Shown: positions 4,041 through 6,643 of the stretch, in pieces
Layout: the number at the start of each line of letters is the position of its first letter
Numbering within the stretch: position 1 is the first letter of the stretch
NCBI GenBank assembly: GCA_964554065.1
Contig: CAZKMQ010000050.1
Span: 1-6,643, forward strand
DNA from: CAZKMQ01 sp964554065
GTDB lineage: Bacteria > Patescibacteriota > Patescibacteriia > Magasanikbacterales > JBBTQS01
Direction of reading: 5' to 3'
Length of the DNA stretch: 6,643 nucleotides
Program-made: the position numbers and the translations under genes
The notes under the pieces: model-generated
The model's database searches: none
What the model was told of the DNA's origin: nothing
What the model saw: only the letters and a program-made list of their open reading frames with translations

Positions 4041-5414
4041 ATGCCTAAAAAAGACACAAAAAAGGAGGCAGCGCCAAAAGCAGCACCAAAAAAAGCCGCT
4101 GTTACTGATGAAGAAGAGAAGCCAAAAAAGAAGATTAAAGTGCCAAAAAATGTTCGTGGAATGCGCGATCTGTTACCTGAAGATGAGAAGTATTGGCGGT
4201 TTTGTTATGAAACTGCACAAAAGATTGCAGATCAGTTCGATTTCGAACGAATTGATACACCAATTGTAGAGCCAGAAGAGCTGTTTGTGCGTTCGGTTGG
4301 AAAGGGGACAGATATTATTGATAAGGAGATGTATACTTTCCTAGACCATGACGAACACAAGCTCGCGCTCCGCCCTGAAGCTACCGCTTCAGTCTGTCGC
4401 GCGTTCATAAACCACGGCATGTTCAATCGTCCGCAGCCACAGAAGCTTTGGCTATGGGGTCAGATGTTTCGTCATGATCGTCCGCAAGCTGGAAGACATC
4501 GTCAGTTTTTTCAGTCAGATTTTGAAATTATTGGTGACGCTTCCCCTGCAACAGATGCGCAAGTTATTTTGCTAACCCATGCTTTTTTTAAAGCACTTGG
4601 ATTGCAAACTAAGGTACACATTAATAGTATTGGTCTGCCAGAAGATCGTGCTCGATATAAGATGGAACTTGTGCAGTGGTATCGTGCGCGTAAGAAAGAG
4701 CTTTGTGAGCACTGTGTGAAACGCTTGGTGCGCAACCCACTTCGATTGTTGGATTGTAAAGAAGAAGGGTGTGTTGCAATTCGCGCCGAAGCACCACAGA
4801 TTGTGGATTGGTTGGGAGATGAAGCAAAGAAGCATTTTATGGCAGTACTTGAATATTTAGACGAGCTTGAGATTCCATATTTTGTGGATACGTTCTTGGT
4901 GCGCGGTTTGGATTACTACACCAAGACTGTGTTCGAGTTCTACCCGGTTGATGATGAGGGTGAGTCTGCGCAATCCGCGTTATGTGGTGGTGGTCGCTAT
5001 GACTTGCTCATGGAGCAGCTTGGCGGAAAGGAAACTCCAGCATGTGGTGTGGCTCCAGGCATTGATCGCGCGATTCTAGCCATGAAAGAGCAGAAAGTTA
5101 AGCTGCCAAAGCAGAAAAAGACCAAATTATTTGTGGCACACTTAGGTGAACAAGGAAAGCGGCGAGCACTAGCACTTTTTAACCATTTACGTGAAAGCGG
5201 TTTTGTTATGAAGTCTAACTTTGCCAAGAATGCACTTAAGGCACAGCTTGAGATTGCTAATGAAGAAAAGATTCCATTTGTTGTGCTTGTGGGACAAAAA
5301 GAAGTACAAGACGACACAGTAATCATCCGCGACATGGATTCCGGAACTCAAGAAGTTGTGGAATACTCCAAAATCGTTGAAGAATTGAAGAAAAAAATGA
5401 AAAAGAGTAAGTAG
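4041..5414 (+). CDS. hisS: Histidyl-tRNA synthetase
   Basis: A 457-aa class II aminoacyl-tRNA synthetase charging tRNA-His. The family core starts at about residue 37 (NVRGMRDLLP); the first ~36 residues are a Lys/Ala/Pro-rich, low-complexity extension that typical bacterial HisRS lacks. Readable signatures: LRPEATASV (110-118, where most family members have LRPEGTA); motif 2 MFRHDRPQAGRHRQF (142-156) with Arg144; the HisRS-specific LVRGLDYYT (286-294) with Arg288 and ALCGGGRYDLL (313-323); and motif 3 GVAPGIDRAIL (336-346). The anticodon-binding domain covers about 362-451 and ends in a Lys-rich tail. The insertion domain has LCEHC (221-225) and DCKEEGC (238-244), four cysteines that could bind zinc, as seen in some bacterial HisRS. 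No Shine-Dalgarno precedes ATG 4041; AAAGGAGG at 4061-4068 is inside the gene. Transcription ends at the hairpin 5420-5450. Confidence 0.97.
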   Translation: MPKKDTKKEAAPKAAPKKAAVTDEEEKPKKKIKVPKNVRGMRDLLPEDEKYWRFCYETAQKIADQFDFERIDTPIVEPEELFVRSVGKGTDIIDKEMYTFLDHDEHKLALRPEATASVCRAFINHGMFNRPQPQKLWLWGQMFRHDRPQAGRHRQFFQSDFEIIGDASPATDAQVILLTHAFFKALGLQTKVHINSIGLPEDRARYKMELVQWYRARKKELCEHCVKRLVRNPLRLLDCKEEGCVAIRAEAPQIVDWLGDEAKKHFMAVLEYLDELEIPYFVDTFLVRGLDYYTKTVFEFYPVDDEGESAQSALCGGGRYDLLMEQLGGKETPACGVAPGIDRAILAMKEQKVKLPKQKKTKLFVAHLGEQGKRRALALFNHLRESGFVMKSNFAKNALKAQLEIANEEKIPFVVLVGQKEVQDDTVIIRDMDSGTQEVVEYSKIVEELKKKMKKSK

Positions 5415-5419
5415 ATCAT

Positions 5420-5450
5420 AAAAAACCGCCCATAGCATGGGCGGTTTTTT
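5420..5450. terminator. Bidirectional intrinsic terminator between hisS and the convergent gene
   Basis: AAAAAACCGCCCAT (5420-5433) is the exact reverse complement of ATGGGCGGTTTTTT (5437-5450), with an AGC loop. A T tract follows the GC stem on either strand, so it can stop hisS transcription (plus) and the 117-aa gene (minus). It abuts the minus-strand stop codon, TAA at 5450-5452. Confidence 0.92.
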
Positions 5451-5803
5451 TACTCAGCAAGCCACTCAAGAGCTTCTTTTTCGGTTTGAAATTGCTTGGT
5501 GTTCTTTTTTCCTGCAGATTGCATCACAAAATTAATTGCTACACGCACAGGTAAGCTCATACCATAAAATGCTAACTTTCCTAGCTTCTTTTGAGCAGAT
5601 AATTCTGTGAGTTCCTTTCTTGCTTTTGAACTTGTGCCTGTATTTTCACTTACATTAACCAGCATATCGCTGGGCCCATGTTTTTCAAGTAGTTGTGCTG
5701 TAATTTCCTTTGTTTCTATTGCACTTGCTTCGTCTACATTACCTATAGACTCACACCTAATTAGATTGTATTCTTTGTCCCACCATGTGCTTATTTTGTC
5801 CAT
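5450..5803 (-). CDS. Small SpoIIAA/STAS-like protein
   Basis: A 117-aa cytoplasmic protein. The layout resembles the SpoIIAA-like (STAS-fold) family: an N-terminal aromatic strand with WWDKEYNLIRC (7-17), helix around DEASAIETKEITAQLLEK (24-41), strand DMLVNVS (46-52), a TGTSSKARKEL segment (55-65), strand KLAFYGMSL (76-84), and a C-terminal QFQTEKEALEWLAE (104-117), close to the family's usual ending F-x-[TD]-x-x-x-A-x-x-W-L. Members are small, often single-domain proteins of poorly defined role; I infer the fold, not a function. The start codon has no Shine-Dalgarno. It lies 12 nt after the 207-aa gene and probably shares its transcript. It ends in the bidirectional terminator. Confidence 0.7.
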   Translation of the reverse strand: MDKISTWWDKEYNLIRCESIGNVDEASAIETKEITAQLLEKHGPSDMLVNVSENTGTSSKARKELTELSAQKKLGKLAFYGMSLPVRVAINFVMQSAGKKNTKQFQTEKEALEWLAE

Positions 5804-5815
5804 AAAAGTATATGC

Positions 5816-6439
5816 TTATGAGCTAGATTTTTGTTGTTTCTTTCTAAAAGATTGTGCATGGCGTATTGGATTTTGTTGCGCAGGTTGTTCTAGGTCTGGC
5901 AGCGCAGATTCGATTTGATTCCAAATTTTTTCAATTTCATCAAGTTCTAGTTCTCTTTCACTTTGAAATGAGATTGAGCCGGGTTTAACTGTAATTGATA
6001 CACCGTTCTCTTTTAGCTGTTGTGCAAGTTTTTCAGGAAATTGGAAGTTCAAAAGTGGTTCATTTTTGAATCCGATTTTTTGTTTGTGTCCGTGAAATCC
6101 TGATTCAAAAGTTGTGTAACCCTTGCGGTGCAAATTAAGTACGGCACTTCGCACTTGAGGTTCAATATTTTCTATATAACATCCCATATCTATTTCCTCT
6201 TGTGTTACCTCTTTGCGATCTTCTTTTCGTTTTGCAACTTCAGAGTTCTTGTCATCAATTGTGTTTCTTCTGAGTTTTGCGTAGTGGCTGAGAAATTTGA
6301 TTTTTTCAGGAGAGAGTTTATGAAAAGCACTCATTTGCTCTAATTCTACAGTAGTGCCGCTCTCTAATATTTTTGTTACTGTTTCTTCGTTAGTAAAATC
6401 GTATTTTTTTTGCTTAATTCTAGATTCGTTTTCAGGCAT
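5816..6439 (-). CDS. Unrecognised 207-aa soluble protein
   Basis: I do not recognise a named family. No signal peptide or membrane helix is visible. The N-terminal ~85 residues are charged and mostly helical (for example SPEKIKFLSHYAKLRR, 43-58, then a Lys/Glu/Arg-rich stretch 66-83). The likely folded core is about 86-180: GCYIENIEPQVRSAVLNL (86-103), RKGYTTFESGFHGH (105-118), a strand-like KIGFKNEPLLNFQF (121-134), helix 136-146, strand VSITVKPGSISF (147-158) and a final helix 163-180. The C-terminus (181-207) is Gln/Lys/Ser-rich and probably disordered. The regular mixture of strands and helices and the compact hydrophobic pattern support a real gene. It leads a two-gene minus-strand unit and has no Shine-Dalgarno; promoter-like TATAAT sequences lie just upstream. 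Confidence 0.75.
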   Translation of the reverse strand: MPENESRIKQKKYDFTNEETVTKILESGTTVELEQMSAFHKLSPEKIKFLSHYAKLRRNTIDDKNSEVAKRKEDRKEVTQEEIDMGCYIENIEPQVRSAVLNLHRKGYTTFESGFHGHKQKIGFKNEPLLNFQFPEKLAQQLKENGVSITVKPGSISFQSERELELDEIEKIWNQIESALPDLEQPAQQNPIRHAQSFRKKQQKSSS

Positions 6440-6460
6440 ATGGCAAAATTATATGACTGA

Positions 6461-6469
6461 ATTATATCA
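6461..6469 (-). promoter_or_regulatory. Extended -10 promoter of the minus-strand pair
   Basis: On the minus strand this reads TGATATAAT, a perfect extended -10. Its -35 position (6484-6489) is poor (TGTATT). Transcription would start near 6454, about 15 nt before the ATG. A second perfect TATAAT (minus, 6448-6453) would start transcription almost at the ATG, but has no -35 or TG. Confidence 0.5.
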
Positions 6470-6475
6470 GTTCTA

Positions 6476-6504
6476 TTGACAAAAATACATCCTTAAGTTA
6501 AAAT
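6476..6504 (+). promoter_or_regulatory. rpsU promoter
   Basis: Perfect -35 TTGACA (6476-6481), 17-bp spacer and TAAAAT (6499-6504, 5/6): the best sigma70-type promoter in the window. Transcription from about 6511 gives a ~44-nt leader with an AGGTG Shine-Dalgarno (6543-6547), 7 nt before the GTG start. The -35 overlaps the upstream region of the divergent minus-strand promoter. Confidence 0.8.
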
Positions 6505-6554
6505 TACCCAGCAATTACTTACATTAATACTACAAGAAAGGCAGGTGAATTGTT

Positions 6555-6643
6555 GTGATACAAGTTGAAAGAAATAAAGGTGAGAGTTTTGAGGCGTTTA
6601 TGCGCCGATTCCGTAAAGCTATGACCATGAGTGGGACATTGCT
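6555..6643 (+). CDS. rpsU: Ribosomal protein bS21, N-terminal part (cut by window end)
   Basis: Twenty-nine codons are present, reading M-IQVERNKGESFEAF-MRRFRKAMTMSGTL. This matches the bS21 N-terminus: the I-x-V start, a Glu-Ser/Pro-Phe turn, then the basic helix with RRF-x-(K/R) and a Gly-x-Leu step. The GESFExxMRRF form is typical of CPR bacteria. bS21 sits on the 30S platform near the 16S 3' end and the anti-Shine-Dalgarno. GTG 6555 is the only reasonable start: an in-frame TGA stop lies 9 nt upstream (6546-6548) and a Shine-Dalgarno is correctly spaced. Unlike lepB and hisS, this gene has a clear leader and ribosome binding site. The rest of the protein, normally about 55-70 residues in all, lies beyond the window. 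Confidence 0.88.
   Translation, partial: MIQVERNKGESFEAFMRRFRKAMTMSGTL

Noticed and set aside
4061..4068. AAAGGAGG as a ribosome binding site for a shorter HisRS
   Set aside because: It lies in codons 7-10 of the gene with no ATG, GTG or TTG at a usable distance; it results from Lys-Glu codons in the basic tail.
5806..5811. Minus-strand TATACT as a separate promoter for the SpoIIAA-like gene
   Set aside because: It is only a few bases from the ATG, so transcription would start inside the gene; co-transcription with the upstream gene is simpler.
6512..6552. CAATT/AATTG pairing in the rpsU leader as an autoregulatory hairpin
   Set aside because: Only five A/T-rich pairs around a 31-nt loop; too weak to claim.
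1..6643. CRISPR array, insertion sequence, toxin-antitoxin or defence genes
   Set aside because: No regularly spaced repeats, transposase signatures or recognisable toxin or defence motifs were seen on either strand.

Overview
The window looks like part of the chromosome of a Patescibacteria/CPR bacterium, probably of Parcubacteria type. The reasons are a slightly divergent 16S rRNA 3' end, a bS21 N-terminus of the form usual in that group (IQVxRxxGESFExxMRRF), small AT-rich genes of unknown function, and very short intergenic distances. This is inference from recognisable sequence; no search was run.

Region 1 (1-724) is the end of a ribosomal RNA transcription unit: the last ~43 nt of 16S with an intact anti-Shine-Dalgarno, a 390-nt spacer made almost entirely of hairpins, tRNA-Ile(GAU), a 26-bp perfect inverted repeat that begins at the tRNA discriminator base and encloses an 88-nt structured loop, and then an apparent intrinsic terminator. 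No 23S or 5S rRNA follows, so the rRNA genes appear to be unlinked here (or 23S has been lost from this copy, or the assembly is collapsed).

Region 2 (725-1329) holds one unrecognised 126-aa ORF with its own promoter, a strong ribosome binding site and a strong terminator. Its G/C-rich third codon positions are unlike every neighbour.

Region 3 (1330-3364) is a translationally coupled two-gene membrane cassette: a 198-aa multi-pass protein resembling the DUF2628 family, and a 466-aa protein with a signal peptide, a 21-cysteine ectodomain built on repeated C-x13-C spacing, and six predicted membrane helices.

Region 4 (3365-5450) carries lepB (signal peptidase I) and hisS (histidyl-tRNA synthetase), 8 nt apart. 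Each is preceded by a promoter-like sequence so close to its start codon that the mRNAs would be leaderless or nearly so, and neither has a Shine-Dalgarno. HisRS has an unusual ~33-residue Lys/Ala-rich N-terminal extension. A hairpin able to terminate in both directions separates this block from the convergent genes.

Region 5 (5450-6643) has two minus-strand genes, a STAS/SpoIIAA-like small protein and an unrecognised 207-aa protein, which diverge from the start of rpsU (bS21), truncated by the window end. The divergent promoters overlap.

The housekeeping genes (16S, tRNA-Ile, lepB, hisS, rpsU) serve translation and secretion. The least explained items are the post-tRNA structured repeat, the Cys-repeat membrane protein and the high-GC3 ORF. 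No mobile-element genes, CRISPR array or defence system is visible.
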